Of a stretch of 64,000 nucleotides of DNA, positions 29,244 through 39,472 are shown one piece after another. The stretch's first letter is position 1. Every line of letters begins with the position of its first letter. This stretch comes from Enterovibrio coralii (GTDB lineage: Bacteria; Pseudomonadota; Gammaproteobacteria; Enterobacterales; Vibrionaceae), in the NCBI RefSeq assembly GCF_001559595.1, contig NZ_LNTY01000034.1, forward strand, positions 772,074-836,073, read 5' to 3'. The notes under the pieces are model-generated. The model searched no databases, was not told the DNA's origin, and saw only the letters and a list, made by a program, of their open reading frames with translations. The translations under genes were made by a program, and so were the position numbers.

Positions 29244-29993
29244 TTAACTATTACAAACAGTACATGTCGGGCTTTTCATCAGATTGAAGTTACGCCACTG
29301 GCTGTCCATGGCATCAAACATCATCAGTTTTCCAGCAGGGATAGGGGCAAAATGTGTCGCGACTTTGATCGCTTCTAAAGCTTGCATTGCACCAATCACA
29401 CCAACAACCGGTGACAGAATCCCCGCTTCAACACAACTCAATGCTTGTTCGCCAAACATGGCACTCAGGCACTGGTAGCACGGCTCATTTTCACCGTAGG
29501 TGAAGACTGCCACCTGACCTTCGAGGCGAATAGCAGCACCACTGACGAGCGGTGTTTTATGTTCAAAGCAAAGACGGTTTAGCTGATTGCGGGTGTCAAC
29601 GTTGTCGCTGCAATCCAACACGATCGAGTGGTGGTTAACCAAATCCGATAGCGCGTCATCGCCTAAACGCTCTGATACCGTGTTGATAACGACATGTGGG
29701 TTCAGTGTGCGCAGCGATTTCGCCGCTGAGTCTACTTTCAGCTCACCGATGGTGGCGTCGCTGTGAAGCACTTGTCGTTGCAGGTTAGACAGTTCAACGC
29801 GATCGTCATCAATCAGCGTCAGTTCGCCCACACCCGCAGCAGCGAGATATTGGCTTGCGGCGCATCCTAAGCCGCCAGCACCAAGAATCAACATTTTGCT
29901 TTGCTTGAGGGCCTCTTGGCCCTCAAAATCAAATTGACGCAAAATGATCTGGCGGTTGTATCGGAGTTCTTCTTCCGAGGAGAGAATATCCAC
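29244..29993 (-). CDS. moeB: molybdopterin-synthase adenylyltransferase MoeB
   Basis: 249 residues, E1-like. Activates the C-terminal glycine of MoaD by adenylation for molybdopterin synthesis. Nucleotide motif GAGGLGCAASQYLAAAG, acidic DDDRVELSNLQRQ, catalytic-region DCSDNVDTRNQLN, and two zinc CxxC pairs (CYQC and the terminal CTVC). It follows moeA by 9 bases, the same order as the E. coli moeAB operon. Confidence 0.96.
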   Translation of the reverse strand: MDILSSEEELRYNRQIILRQFDFEGQEALKQSKMLILGAGGLGCAASQYLAAAGVGELTLIDDDRVELSNLQRQVLHSDATIGELKVDSAAKSLRTLNPHVVINTVSERLGDDALSDLVNHHSIVLDCSDNVDTRNQLNRLCFEHKTPLVSGAAIRLEGQVAVFTYGENEPCYQCLSAMFGEQALSCVEAGILSPVVGVIGAMQALEAIKVATHFAPIPAGKLMMFDAMDSQWRNFNLMKSPTCTVCNS

Positions 29994-30002
29994 GTTATTC
30001 CT

Positions 30003-31238
30003 TTAGCTCAGCACTGCGTTGAAAGGTTCGATAGTGACGGTTTCACCAACTTCAACGTGGCCACGGTCTTGCTCCAACACCGTAAAACAGTTGGCAACTG
30101 ACAATGAACTGAAAGCACCGGAGCCTTGGTTGCCTGTCGTACCTACCACAAGATCGCCGTTCTTATCTAAGCGGTAAACTGCACGTTGGTAATCTGCTCG
30201 GCCTGGCGACTTTTTAAAGCGTGTTTCTGCTTTGGCTTTAAGGGGAATGGTTGGTTTCCATTGCGTATGACCTGACAATTTAGCCAGCAAAGGCTGAACC
30301 AACACATGCAGTGTCACCAGTACAGAAACAGGGTTGCCCGGCAAACCACAGAAAAGGGCATTTTTCACGCGGCCAAAAGCAAATGGTTTGCCTGGTTTAA
30401 TCGCGATTTTCCAGAAACCCACTTCACCTTCTTGGTCCAAAATATCTTTGGTGTAGTCGGCTTCGCCAACACTTACACCACCTGACGTGACAATCACATC
30501 GGCAATGTCAGCGGCGTGTAGGAAGGTCTCACGCAACTGTTCAGGGCAATCAGGCACAACGCCTAAATCAATCGCTTCGCAGTGCATTTTTTCAAGCATT
30601 GCGCGAATGGTGTAGCGGTTGCTGTCGTAGATTTCACCTTTGCCCAAGGTTTCACCGACTTGGCGCAGTTCATCACCAGTAGAGAAAAACGCCACTTTCG
30701 GCTTTCTCATCACAGGCACGTCTGCGATGCCCAAGGTTGCCAGCAGAGGTACTTCACGTGGCGTCAGCAAGGTACCTTTTGGGATAACCACATCGCCAGT
30801 TTTTACATCATCGCCTATTGGGCGGATGTTTTGCTGTGCGGCAGGCAGAACCGTAAACGTGACATTATCACCTTCAACCGTTGTCTGTTCCTGCATGATT
30901 ACAGCGTCTGCGCCTTCTGGGATTTCTGCGCCTGTCATGATGCGGATACAGGTGCCTTGCAGCCAATTACCCTCAAAAGGAACGCCCGCAAAAGATTTAC
31001 CCGCCAGCGGCAGTGTTTGAGTAGATGCAAGATCTGCACATCTAACGGCGTAACCGTCCATCGCTGAGTTTGCAAAAGGCGGCACGTTAATTGGAGAACG
31101 AATGTCTTCTGAAGTGATGCGGTTTTGCGCATCGGTAAGTGAGACAATTTCGGAATGCGTGATAGATGCAGTGTTTTCTAGGAGGGTCTCAATGGCCGCA
31201 GAAACGGGCATCAATCCAGGAGTATCGCAACAACCCAT
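30003..31238 (-). CDS. moeA: molybdopterin molybdotransferase MoeA
   Basis: 411 residues. Inserts molybdate into adenylated molybdopterin to form the molybdenum cofactor. N-terminal part with NVPPFANSAMDGYAVR; MoaB/Mog-like domain with VTSGGVSVGEADYTKD and PGKPFAFGRV, FCGLPGNPVSV; C-terminal domain IV. Start ATG 31238. First gene of the moeAB unit; the 270-base upstream region shared with divergent folE shows no riboswitch that I can recognise. Confidence 0.96.
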   Translation of the reverse strand: MGCCDTPGLMPVSAAIETLLENTASITHSEIVSLTDAQNRITSEDIRSPINVPPFANSAMDGYAVRCADLASTQTLPLAGKSFAGVPFEGNWLQGTCIRIMTGAEIPEGADAVIMQEQTTVEGDNVTFTVLPAAQQNIRPIGDDVKTGDVVIPKGTLLTPREVPLLATLGIADVPVMRKPKVAFFSTGDELRQVGETLGKGEIYDSNRYTIRAMLEKMHCEAIDLGVVPDCPEQLRETFLHAADIADVIVTSGGVSVGEADYTKDILDQEGEVGFWKIAIKPGKPFAFGRVKNALFCGLPGNPVSVLVTLHVLVQPLLAKLSGHTQWKPTIPLKAKAETRFKKSPGRADYQRAVYRLDKNGDLVVGTTGNQGSGAFSSLSVANCFTVLEQDRGHVEVGETVTIEPFNAVLS

Positions 31239-31509
31239 AAAAAATTCTCGATAGTTTTAGGCTATAAATTAGCTATCAGCAGAGCAAAGGGTCATTATCT
31301 CAGACTTTGTAGGACGAAACTAATGCCCGCATGCATTTCAAGGTGTAATTTTATTACTATTAACGTTATGCTTCAAAAATCTGACAAAAATTGATCCTTG
31401 TCCTGAATAGGCGAGTAACAACAATACCCGAGCAATTTGAAGATATTGAAGTCAGCCTGTTTTATCGCTCTGGTAACAATAACAACATTGGAACGATCCG
31501 AGGATTTTT

Positions 31510-32169
31510 ATGACAGCATTGAGCGATTCTGCAAAGCGAGTTCGTGATGCGCTAATTGCGCGTGGTATCGAGACTCCAATGCAGTCCGGTTCGTCTATGA
31601 CCGCCGAAGAAAAGAAAGAAAAAATCGAATATCACATGCGTGAGATTTTGACTGTTATCGATCTCGACCTTGAAGATGACAGCCTCATGGAAACACCTGC
31701 ACGCATTGCCAAAATGTATGTAGATGAAGTGTTTTCGGGCTTGGATTATTCAAATTTCCCGAAAATCACCGTCATCGACAACAAAATGGGGTGTGACGAA
31801 ATGGTAAGAGTGAAAGACATTACGCTTACCAGCACTTGTGAACACCACCTCGTCACGATCGATGGTTCGTGCACCGTTGCATACCTGCCAAAAGACAAGA
31901 TCATTGGTCTGTCGAAGATAAACCGTATCGTTCGTTTCTTTGCACAGCGTCCACAAGTGCAAGAACGTCTTACTCGCCAAATCTTGGTTGCCCTTCAGAC
32001 GTTGCTGGAAACGGATAACGTGGCAGTACATATGAACGCGACGCATTACTGCGTGAAGGCACGTGGTGTGATGGATGCGACCAGTGCAACAACGACAACA
32101 GCACTGGGCGGCGTGTTCAAGAAGAACGCTGCGACCCGTGCAGAGTTCTTGCACGGCATTGGTATGTAA
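31510..32169 (+). CDS. folE: GTP cyclohydrolase I FolE
   Basis: 219 residues. Converts GTP to 7,8-dihydroneopterin triphosphate, the entry to folate and, via QueD, to queuosine. Zinc and active-site motifs: [13 protein letters not shown] (Cys, His, His) and [37 protein letters not shown] is the family signature. Start ATG 31510 has GAGG upstream. The substrate-chain enzymes queD and queE are 4 kb downstream. Confidence 0.97.
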   Translation: MTALSDSAKRVRDALIARGIETPMQSGSSMTAEEKKEKIEYHMREILTVIDLDLEDDSLMETPARIAKMYVDEVFSGLDYSNFPKITVIDNKMGCDEMVRVKDITLTSTCEHHLVTIDGSCTVAYLPKDKIIGLSKINRIVRFFAQRPQVQERLTRQILVALQTLLETDNVAVHMNATHYCVKARGVMDATSATTTTALGGVFKKNAATRAEFLHGIGM

Positions 32170-32192
32170 CTAACTCTCCAAAGCACAGACAC

Positions 32193-32219
32193 AAAAAAAG
32201 CACCCGAGGGTGCTTTTTT
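32193..32219. terminator. bidirectional terminator between folE and aspC
   Basis: AAAAAAAGCACCC, GA, GGGTGCTTTTTT between convergent genes. Confidence 0.88.
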
Positions 32220-32237
32220 CTTTTCCACTACAGGTTC

Positions 32238-33431
32238 TTATTTCAGAACCGCAGCAATCGCTTTACACAGGGGACCCATGTTAGAGCGAGTCATACCAGC
32301 AACGCTTACACGGCCAGAGCCAACGATGTAAACGCCAAACTCATCTTTCAGACGAGCAACTTGGTCTTTGTTCAGGCCAGAGAAAGAGAACATGCCGTTT
32401 TGACGCTCGATGAAGCTAAAGTCAGCGTCGATGCCTTCTTCTTTCAGCGTTGTAACGAACAGCTCACGCATTGCTTGAATGCGGTCACGCATGTCAGCGA
32501 CTTCTTGTTCCCATTCTGCGCGCAGAGCTGCGTCGCCTAGGATTTCTGTAACGACTGCTGCACCGTGAGCGGGTGGGTTAGAGTAGATAACGCGCGCAAT
32601 GCTTTTCACTTGGCTAAACGCTGTTGCTGCTTCTGGCGCAGATTTACCTACCAGAGTGAAAGCACCTACACGCTCATTGTACAAACCGAAGTTTTTAGAG
32701 AACGAGCTTGCGATGAGAAGCTCTGGGCACACTTCTGCAAAGATACGCAGGCCTGCAGCATCTTCTTCAACACCTTTAGCAAAACCTTGGTAAGCAAAGT
32801 CGAACAGAGGCAACAAACCTTTGTCTTTGCACAGTGCAGCCAGTTCTTGCCATTGGTCTGCAACTGGGTCGATACCAGTTGGGTTGTGGCAGCAGCCGTG
32901 CAGCAGAACTACGTCACCAGCACTTGCTGTTTGTAAATCCGCAACCATGGCAGCAAAGTCCATGTCTTTTGCTTCAGCGTTGTAGTAGCTGTATTGCGCG
33001 ACTTCCAGACCTGCAGCTGCGAACACACCAACGTGGTTTGCCCACGTTGGGTTGCTTACCCACACTTTTACGTCGCCCAGTTGGCGTTTAATGAATTCTG
33101 CAGCAAGACGAAGTGCACCTGTACCACCTGGCGCTTGTGCAGTTTGAGCACGTTTGTCAGCAATAATTGGCGCGTTTTCACCGAACAGCAGTTTTTGAAC
33201 TGCCAGACCGTATTCAGGTGTACCTGGAATGCTTAGGTAAGATTTGGTGGTTTCTTTTTCAAGAAGAACCGCTTCCGCTTTTTTAACGGTAGCTAGAACA
33301 GGGGTATTTCCAGATTCGTCCTTGTAAATGCCTACACCAAGGTTAATTTTCTCAGCGCGTGGATCCGCTTTGAATTCTTCAGTGAGGCCTAGAATAGGGT
33401 CGGCGGGAGCCGCAACAATTTTTTCAAACAT
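32238..33431 (-). CDS. aspC: aspartate/aromatic aminotransferase
   Basis: 397 residues, PLP fold type I, class Ia. The PLP lysine is in [16 protein letters not shown]; other active-site parts are [24 protein letters not shown] and the Arg of GRVSVAGM. Length and the N-terminus [20 protein letters not shown] match AspC; TyrB is a close relative and cannot be fully excluded. Exchanges amino groups between aspartate or aromatic amino acids and 2-oxoglutarate. Single gene. Confidence 0.93.
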   Translation of the reverse strand: MFEKIVAAPADPILGLTEEFKADPRAEKINLGVGIYKDESGNTPVLATVKKAEAVLLEKETTKSYLSIPGTPEYGLAVQKLLFGENAPIIADKRAQTAQAPGGTGALRLAAEFIKRQLGDVKVWVSNPTWANHVGVFAAAGLEVAQYSYYNAEAKDMDFAAMVADLQTASAGDVVLLHGCCHNPTGIDPVADQWQELAALCKDKGLLPLFDFAYQGFAKGVEEDAAGLRIFAEVCPELLIASSFSKNFGLYNERVGAFTLVGKSAPEAATAFSQVKSIARVIYSNPPAHGAAVVTEILGDAALRAEWEQEVADMRDRIQAMRELFVTTLKEEGIDADFSFIERQNGMFSFSGLNKDQVARLKDEFGVYIVGSGRVSVAGMTRSNMGPLCKAIAAVLK

Positions 33432-33814
33432 CTTCGTTCATCCATGGCGTTGTTAATTGACACTGCTTTTTTTATACCATGTTGGATCGTTGTAATAAAA
33501 CGGAAATTTTAACTATTTCAATAGTGATTGATTAAGACGAACGCAAAATGACAATTAAGCGAAACGTCAGCGTAAAATTCGATGCGTCGAAGCCCGTGAT
33601 TCAGCTGTAAATAAGGCAAGTGAAGGAGAGGAGATTGCGCCCAAAATCAAAAGTATGGCACAGCTCGAAAAAGTGATAACCAAGCAAGGCATGAAAATTA
33701 AGTAGGCATTTTTGGTGTAATACAACCAATAAAAAAGACCACCTATTGGTGGCCTAATTCTCCTCAGAGTCACGAGAAGTTGTTCGATATTCTAAGGGTG
33801 TTGAGCAAACGGGC
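33432..33814. other. intergenic region upstream of aspC
   Basis: 383 bases with the aspC 5' region on the left and the terminator of the small gene at 33731-33755. An open frame on the minus strand inside it spans the terminator and has no ribosome site, so I do not call it. Confidence 0.4.
33731..33755 (-). terminator. terminator of small gene at 33815
   Basis: On the minus strand: AGGCCACC, AATA, GGTGGTCT, TTTTT. Confidence 0.75.
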
Positions 33815-34066
33815 TTAATGATTTGATTTATGTGCCCATTCGTTGATGTGTCTTAAAATGGCTTGAACAGCATGTTCTTTGGTTGGCTGCTCACCATGGT
33901 CGACATGCAGTTTTGCTTCTTCGACCGGGACATGCCCTGTCATGTCTTCTGCAATATGTAGCCAATCTGGGTGCCAATAATAAGGTTGTCCCATTGAAAG
34001 GCTCCAGCTATGCACGCCGTTGGTTTCACCGTGGTAGTGAATATCGCTTTCGTTATATTTACTCAT
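33815..34066 (-). CDS. 83-residue His/Trp-rich protein, unknown
   Basis: ATG 34066 with AGAGG 6 bases upstream is preferred over a longer GTG-started frame. Polar protein without signal peptide or membrane helix, with nine or more His and several Trp: DIHYHGETNGVHSW, GQPYYWHPDWLHIAEDMTGH, KLHVDHGEQ, LRHINEWAHK. The His density might mean metal binding (inference). A terminator follows, supporting a real single-gene unit. Confidence 0.65.
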   Translation of the reverse strand: MSKYNESDIHYHGETNGVHSWSLSMGQPYYWHPDWLHIAEDMTGHVPVEEAKLHVDHGEQPTKEHAVQAILRHINEWAHKSNH

Positions 34067-34199
34067 GATAGCCTCTTTCCATTTCTTTAATTGCTTTCCC
34101 ACATGCGTTCAATGTAGCACTGTTGCCTTGGGATGAGGTGGCCTCAATCTAAGATTTCAGAAACAAAGAAAGGGAAGAGGGTAGAGAATAAGAAGGCAT

Positions 34200-34230
34200 A
34201 AAAAAACCTCCGACGATGCGGAGGTTTTTA
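34200..34230. terminator. asnS terminator
   Basis: AAAAAACCTCCG, ACGATG, CGGAGGTTTTT just downstream of the asnS stop (minus strand). Confidence 0.85.
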
Positions 34231-34257
34231 CAATCATAAGCGTTGCAATAAAACGTC

Positions 34258-35667
34258 TTAGAAGTTCGCGCTGCGTGGCGTACGTGGGAACGGGATAACG
34301 TCACGAACGTTGCCCATACCAGTAACGTAAGATACCAGACGCTCGAAGCCCAGACCGAAACCAGCGTGTGGTACGGTGCCGTAACGGCGCAGGTCGCGGT
34401 ACCAATCCATGTGCTCTGGGTCGATACCGATTTCGCGCATACGCTCGTCCAGAACGTTCAGACGCTCTTCACGCTGAGAACCACCGATGATTTCGCCGAT
34501 ACCCGGTGCCAGTACGTCCATTGCCGCTACTGTCTTACCGTCATCGTTCAAGCGCATGTAGAACGCTTTGATGTCTTTCGGGTAGTTCTTCACGATAACT
34601 GGAGCTTTGAAGTGTTGCTCTGCCAGGTAACGCTCGTGCTCAGAAGACATGTCGATACCCCACTCAACAGGGAATTCGAACTCTTTGCCTGAATCTAGCA
34701 GGATTTGAATCGCGTCAGTGTAATCAACTTGTGCGAAGTCAGACGTCACGAATTGCTCCAGACGGGTGATCGCTTCTTTGTCGATACGTTGTGCGAAGAA
34801 TTCCATGTCGTCACGGCGCTCTTCCAGAACTGCTTTGAACACGTACTTCAGCATGTCTTCAGCCAGCTTCGCTACGTCGTCCAGTTCTGCAAATGCAACT
34901 TCTGGCTCAACCATCCAGAATTCCGCCAAGTGACGGCTGGTGTTTGAGTTTTCTGCACGGAAAGTAGGACCGAAGGTGTAAACTTTGCTCAGCGCACATG
35001 CATACGCTTCTGCGTTCAACTGACCAGATACAGTCAGGAAGGTTTCTTTACCGAAGAAGTCTTCGTTGTAATCAACGGTGCCTTTGTCAGTACGTGGCAG
35101 GTTTTCCATGTCCAGCGTTGATACGCGGAACATTTCACCCGCACCTTCTGCATCAGATGCAGTGATCAGCGGAGCAGAAACCCAGAAGTAGCCGTTTTCG
35201 TGGTAGAAACGGTGAATAGCTTGCGCCAGACAGTTACGAACACGCGAAACCGCACCGATTACGTTGGTACGTGGACGCAGGTGAGCAACTTCACGCAGGT
35301 ACTCGATTGAGTGACGTGTCTTCGCCATTGGGTAGGTGTCAGCGTCTTCAACCCAACCAACTACGTTTACGTTAGTTGCTTGCAGTTCGAATGCTTGGCC
35401 TTGTCCTGGGCTTTCTACAACTTTACCTGTTACTTCTACAGAGCAGCCAGTAGTAAGACGCAGTACTTCTTCGTTGTAATTATTCAGCTCATTAGGAACA
35501 ACCGCTTGGATTGGGTCAAAACAAGAGCCGTCATAAATGGCAAGGAAAGAAATACCGGCTTTTGAATCACGACGTGTGCGGATCCAACCGCGAACAGTGA
35601 CTTCTGTGTCTACTGCCGCTTTGCCGTGCAGGACGTCTGCTACAGGCACATAGTTCATAATTTGCAT
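34258..35667 (-). CDS. asnS: asparaginyl-tRNA synthetase
   Basis: 469 residues from ATG 35667 (GGAG 4-5 bases upstream; ATG 35658 would give 466, the usual E. coli length, and is possible). Class IIb synthetase: OB-fold anticodon-binding domain ([19 protein letters not shown]), motif 2 [21 protein letters not shown], motif 3 [15 protein letters not shown]. Charges tRNA-Asn. Strongly conserved and unbroken. Confidence 0.97.
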   Translation of the reverse strand: MQIMNYVPVADVLHGKAAVDTEVTVRGWIRTRRDSKAGISFLAIYDGSCFDPIQAVVPNELNNYNEEVLRLTTGCSVEVTGKVVESPGQGQAFELQATNVNVVGWVEDADTYPMAKTRHSIEYLREVAHLRPRTNVIGAVSRVRNCLAQAIHRFYHENGYFWVSAPLITASDAEGAGEMFRVSTLDMENLPRTDKGTVDYNEDFFGKETFLTVSGQLNAEAYACALSKVYTFGPTFRAENSNTSRHLAEFWMVEPEVAFAELDDVAKLAEDMLKYVFKAVLEERRDDMEFFAQRIDKEAITRLEQFVTSDFAQVDYTDAIQILLDSGKEFEFPVEWGIDMSSEHERYLAEQHFKAPVIVKNYPKDIKAFYMRLNDDGKTVAAMDVLAPGIGEIIGGSQREERLNVLDERMREIGIDPEHMDWYRDLRRYGTVPHAGFGLGFERLVSYVTGMGNVRDVIPFPRTPRSANF

Positions 35668-36005
35668 CTAACTCCGTTGAAGAATATCCGACGACATCTG
35701 TGGTCATCGGACTAGGATAATTCGCACTAGGACAAGAGAGTTTACCCGCATACATAAACTACCTCAAGATGCAGAATTGGCGAGGCTTCACTATCTTTTA
35801 CGTTCGGCTGAAATTTGTGCAAAAAGCCACCGGATTTTACCTGTTCTTTGCTGGTGAACAGGCAACAGAGCGATGAAAAACAACAATTCGACGGCAAAGA
35901 CAGAGCCAATTCGTAATGTCGGTCGCAATTCAGTTTGAGCTTGCAGACATAATTCAGTAGCATCGCCGCGCAAAGTTTTAAATCACAAACACAGGAATGC
36001 ACGAA
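35668..36005. other. divergent asnS-queD intergenic region
   Basis: 338 bases with no gene. It holds an inverted repeat CCTGTTC (35840-35846) / GAACAGG (35856-35862), a possible hairpin in the queD leader or an operator. I looked for a preQ1 aptamer before queD and did not see one. Confidence 0.4.
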
Positions 36006-36368
36006 ATGCACACTGAACTGTTCAAAGAATTCATGTTTGAAGCGGCCCACCGACTGCCACACGTACCAGAAGGTCATAAGTGTGGTCGTTTGCATGGTCA
36101 CTCTTTCTTAGTGCGTATTTACGTTGCTGGCGAAGTGGATCCACACACAGGTTGGGTGATTGACTTTTCTGAGATCAAGAAAGCGTTTCAGCCTATCTAT
36201 GACCGCCTAGACCACTACTACCTCAACGATATTGAGGGTTTGGAAAACCCAACCAGCGAAGTGCTGGCAAAGTGGATTTGGGATGAACTGAAACCTGCGC
36301 TGCCATGCCTTAACAAGATCATGATTAAAGAAACTTGCACCGCAGGCTGTATTTACACTGGCGAGTAA
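36006..36368 (+). CDS. queD: 6-carboxytetrahydropterin synthase QueD
   Basis: 120 residues from ATG 36006, chosen because AGGA lies 9 bases upstream and directly abuts an earlier ATG at 35997. Converts dihydroneopterin triphosphate to 6-carboxy-tetrahydropterin, the first step toward queuosine after FolE. Zinc histidines in AAHRLPH and LHGHSF, catalytic Cys in HKCGRLHGH, and the C-terminal [12 protein letters not shown]. Convergent with queE, the next-but-one enzyme. Confidence 0.95.
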   Translation: MHTELFKEFMFEAAHRLPHVPEGHKCGRLHGHSFLVRIYVAGEVDPHTGWVIDFSEIKKAFQPIYDRLDHYYLNDIEGLENPTSEVLAKWIWDELKPALPCLNKIMIKETCTAGCIYTGE

Positions 36369-36376
36369 GTTGCAAT

Positions 36377-36402
36377 AAAAAAGGGCCGTTTGGCCCTTTT
36401 TT
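36377..36402. terminator. bidirectional queD/queE terminator
   Basis: AAAAAAGGGCC, GTTT, GGCCCTTTTTT between convergent genes. Confidence 0.88.
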
Positions 36403-36426
36403 GATCTCGCTTTTTACATCTACCGC

Positions 36427-37089
36427 TTAAGCAATGTCGAGATACTTGTGGGTTTGAATCGACAGTCGCCAATTCTTCTTAATACATGTCTCAATACACA
36501 ATACCGTCGCGCGAGGCTTTTGGCTGATAGGTTGGAGAGCAATCTCTTTGCCGGACACGTCTACATCTGCCAACAAGGCTTCCAACTTTTCAATGTCTGA
36601 CTCAGTACCTACCGGGTGTTTAATCTCGTTGGCACGCGCCAAGGCGCATTTCTGAACTGGCAGTTTACCGCGCATATTAATTTTCGGAGAGACCGTCACC
36701 CAGGTGTTTTCAGACGCTTTTATTGGGTAAGTGCCGCTGGTTTCGATTTGGCAGCGATAACCGTTAGCTTCTAAACGCGTGGTGAGTGGTACAAGATCAA
36801 AGATACAAGGTTCTCCACCTGTGATGACGACGTGCTTCGCGGAGTAGCTTTTATTCAAGTAATCCACGATTTCATCGGCTGTCGTTTCTGCCCACAGCGG
36901 GCTGTCTCCTGTTTTGGCAATCACAGCGCCAAAGTCACGCTTGTCCGTTTCTAACGTATCCCACGTCTGTCTGGTATCACACCAAGGACAGCCAACAGGG
37001 CAACCCTGCAAGCGTACGAAGATAGAAGGAACACCTGTGAATGTGCCTTCACCCTGAATGGTTTCAAAAATTTCGTTGACGTTGTACAT
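36427..37089 (-). CDS. queE: 7-carboxy-7-deazaguanine synthase QueE
   Basis: 220 residues, radical SAM. Rearranges the QueD product to 7-carboxy-7-deazaguanine. The cluster motif is CPVGCPWC (CxxxCxxC), preceded by the QueE signature FETIQGEGTFTGVPSIFVRL; VITGGEPC is the SAM GGE motif. Part of the queuosine tRNA modification pathway with folE and queD; queC is not in the window. Confidence 0.95.
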   Translation of the reverse strand: MYNVNEIFETIQGEGTFTGVPSIFVRLQGCPVGCPWCDTRQTWDTLETDKRDFGAVIAKTGDSPLWAETTADEIVDYLNKSYSAKHVVITGGEPCIFDLVPLTTRLEANGYRCQIETSGTYPIKASENTWVTVSPKINMRGKLPVQKCALARANEIKHPVGTESDIEKLEALLADVDVSGKEIALQPISQKPRATVLCIETCIKKNWRLSIQTHKYLDIA

Positions 37090-37252
37090 ACCGCTTAACG
37101 TTCTTATGCATAGATGGGGCAGGATTATGTCAGTTTCACAACCAACTGTCTTGGGTAGAAATATTCTGATACATGCTGACCAGAATATGGCGTCTATAAC
37201 TGTTTGATTTTTGGCTGTCTGGTTGAATGAAATGCAATTGAAATAAATTGCT

Positions 37253-37268
37253 CGTGATGTGTATCACG
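37253..37268. promoter_or_regulatory. CRP-like palindrome upstream of mlc
   Basis: CGTGA (37253-37257), TGTGTA, TCACG (37264-37268), a symmetric match to the CRP core GTGA-N6-TCAC, 79 bases before the mlc start. E. coli mlc is known to be under CRP control, which supports this reading. Confidence 0.6.
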
Positions 37269-37346
37269 GCATTTCCTTCTGCCTCTTCACAATTACTTCG
37301 CAAAGTAAAAAAATTCATTATTAACGAAAGTAAAAAGGATTTTGGG

Positions 37347-38560
37347 ATGATTCTCGCCCAGCCAGGACACATAGATCACATAAAGCGTAACAACGCTGGC
37401 GCAGTTTATAAGTTGATCGATCAGCTAGGGCCTATTTCCCGAATTGAACTTTCAAAGCGAAGCCAATTGGCTCCCGCAAGTATTACTAAAATAACGCGAG
37501 AGTTGATTGATGCTCACCTCGTGAAAGAGACCGAATATGGGGAACCAGCAAGCCGCGGTCGTCCCGCCATTGGTTTGGTATTGGATAATGAGGGGTGGCA
37601 GTTCCTCTCTCTTCGTTTAGGCCGTGGTTATCTCACGTTGGCTCTGCATGAACTGGGCGGAAGCATTCTGGTTGAAGAGCGAAAAGAGATTGATATTCTC
37701 GACCAAGAACCACTCCTCGAACTCATTCAAAAACGCATCAACACTTTCTTTTCTACCCACGCCAAAATTGTTGACCGAGTGACTGCTGTTGCCGTTTCTC
37801 TGCCGGGCTTAGTCAACAGCGCGCAAGGTGTGGTGATTCAAATGCCGCACTTTAATGTTCACAATATGCCTCTAGGCGCGGCGATTCATCGCTCAACGGG
37901 TCTGCCAGTTTTTATCGGTAACGACACCCGTGCTTGGGCTTTGGCAGAGAAGCTATTTGGTAACGCTCGTGATGTTGAAAACTCCATCTTGGTGTCGATT
38001 CACCATGGTGTTGGTGCCGGCATTATGATCGACGGTAAAGTGCTGGAAGGGCAGATTGGAAACATCGGCGAGTTGGGACATATCCAAATCAAACCGTTCG
38101 GTAAACGCTGTTTCTGTGGCAACAATGGCTGCTTGGAAACCGTGGCGAGCTTGCAGTCTGTATTGGAAGACACGCAAGCTCTTCTTGATCAGGGGCACGA
38201 GAGTGTTCTGCAAGGAAGAAAGTTATCAATAAACCTGTTGAGCCAAGCTGCGGTGAAAGGTGACCCTGTGGCCGTGAACGTGATCACAGAATTGGGTCAC
38301 AATCTCGGTCAAGCAATCGCTATCACAGTGAATTTATTCAACCCTCAAAGAATATTGATTGGTGGTGAATTAAATCAGGCAAAATCAGTGCTTTATCCCG
38401 CTATCATGGATCGTATTAAGAACCAGACTTTGCCTCACTATTTTGAGCATCTTGAGTTGGATGAACCTTTTTCTACACACAAGCAACCATGCCAGGCGCA
38501 GCCTTGGTGAAGCGTGCCATGTATGACGGCTATCTGTTGATGAAGGTGCTAGAAGGGTAA
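37347..38560 (+). pseudogene. mlc: glucose-type repressor Mlc (ROK family), one-base deletion near the end
   Basis: ATG 37347 with AAGGA 7 bases upstream; the N-terminus PGHIDHIKRNNAGAVYKLID with LAPASITKITREL is closer to Mlc than to NagC. ROK sugar-kinase fold with the zinc motif CFCGNNGCLE (with the His of GELGHIQIKPFG). Mlc represses PTS and sugar genes and is released by dephosphorylated EIICB-Glc. One T is missing in the T run at 38468-38472; repaired, the end reads FFYTQATMPGAALVKRAMYD to LMKVLEG, stop 38558-38560, 404 residues. Literally it stops at 38510 with a wrong tail. Confidence 0.9.
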
Positions 38561-38579
38561 TTGGTGATTCAATAGATAC

Positions 38580-38607
38580 AAAAAAGGAGCCTTTTGGCTC
38601 CTTTTTT
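38580..38607. terminator. bidirectional terminator after mlc
   Basis: AAAAAAGGAGCC, TTTT, GGCTCCTTTTTT; also ends the opposing ECF transporter operon. Confidence 0.88.
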
Positions 38608-38629
38608 ACTTTGGGTTGCTAATGGTGAG

Positions 38630-39472
38630 TTAGCTAAATGGGTACCACATCATCGCGGTTTCCATATTGCGCTTCACCAAAGCCAACGTAACTAACAAAG
38701 CAAGGACAGCAAGTAGCGCCCAGTCTTTACTGGTTAGCGCGCGCTGATTGTACCAAGTACGTGAATTGTGACGGCCAAAGCCGCGCAGCGTCATCGCATT
38801 AGATATTTCGTCAGCGCGATCCAAGCTAGAGAAAATAAGCGGGATCAGAATTTTGGTGACGCCTTTGAATCGTGCCATCAAAGGGGCGTTTTTCGAAAAA
38901 TCGACACCGCGAGCTTGCTGCGCATGCATGATGTTGATGAAGTCATTCTTCACTTCCGGCAAATAGCGCAAGGTCAGGCTAACCGCATAGGCGACTTTGT
39001 AAGGCACGCCGATACGGTTAAGGCTAGAAGCAAACTCTGTTGGATGTGTTGTGAACACAAACACCAGCGCAATAGGGAACATGCTGAAATACTTCAATGT
39101 TACCGTCAGCAGGTAATACAGTGTTTCTTGGGTAAGAGTATAGTTACCCGGTAACGTCACAAGCTCTGTTGTGGTGCCAAGGACTTCTGTCCCTTGTTGA
39201 GGCGCCACCATAAACATAAAGATGGCGTTGGTGGTCAGGACACTCAGCGTACCCAACAGCAGTGGTTTATAGACCTGAAATGCCACGCCTGTGGTCTTTA
39301 ACAGTATCAGTCCCAGAAGGATCATCGCCACGATAATGCGCAGATCAAAGGTTGTGAGAACCACGGTGATCCATGCCATTAAGAGTGCGAACTTGGTGAT
39401 GCCATTGAGCGTATGCAATGGTGACTTGGTATCAACGTAGTTAATGCCAAATTTCATCTTAGAGGTTTTCAT
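38630..39472 (-). CDS. ECF transporter transmembrane subunit (EcfT/CbiQ family)
   Basis: 280 residues. Five or six membrane helices and the cytosolic coupling motifs of T components: NIMHAQQARGVDF (first ARG) and SNAMTLRGFGRHN (second A/L-R-G). It couples the two ATPases to the S component. Its start overlaps the ATPase gene stop by 4 bases. Third gene of an S-A-T operon on the minus strand. Confidence 0.9.
   Translation of the reverse strand: MKTSKMKFGINYVDTKSPLHTLNGITKFALLMAWITVVLTTFDLRIIVAMILLGLILLKTTGVAFQVYKPLLLGTLSVLTTNAIFMFMVAPQQGTEVLGTTTELVTLPGNYTLTQETLYYLLTVTLKYFSMFPIALVFVFTTHPTEFASSLNRIGVPYKVAYAVSLTLRYLPEVKNDFINIMHAQQARGVDFSKNAPLMARFKGVTKILIPLIFSSLDRADEISNAMTLRGFGRHNSRTWYNQRALTSKDWALLAVLALLVTLALVKRNMETAMMWYPFS

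Noticed and set aside
33567..33773. 68-codon minus-strand open frame upstream of aspC
   Set aside because: Lacks a ribosome site and spans the terminator of the gene at 33815.
35668..36005. Possible preQ1 riboswitch before queD
   Set aside because: No recognisable preQ1-I or -II aptamer; only one simple inverted repeat is seen.
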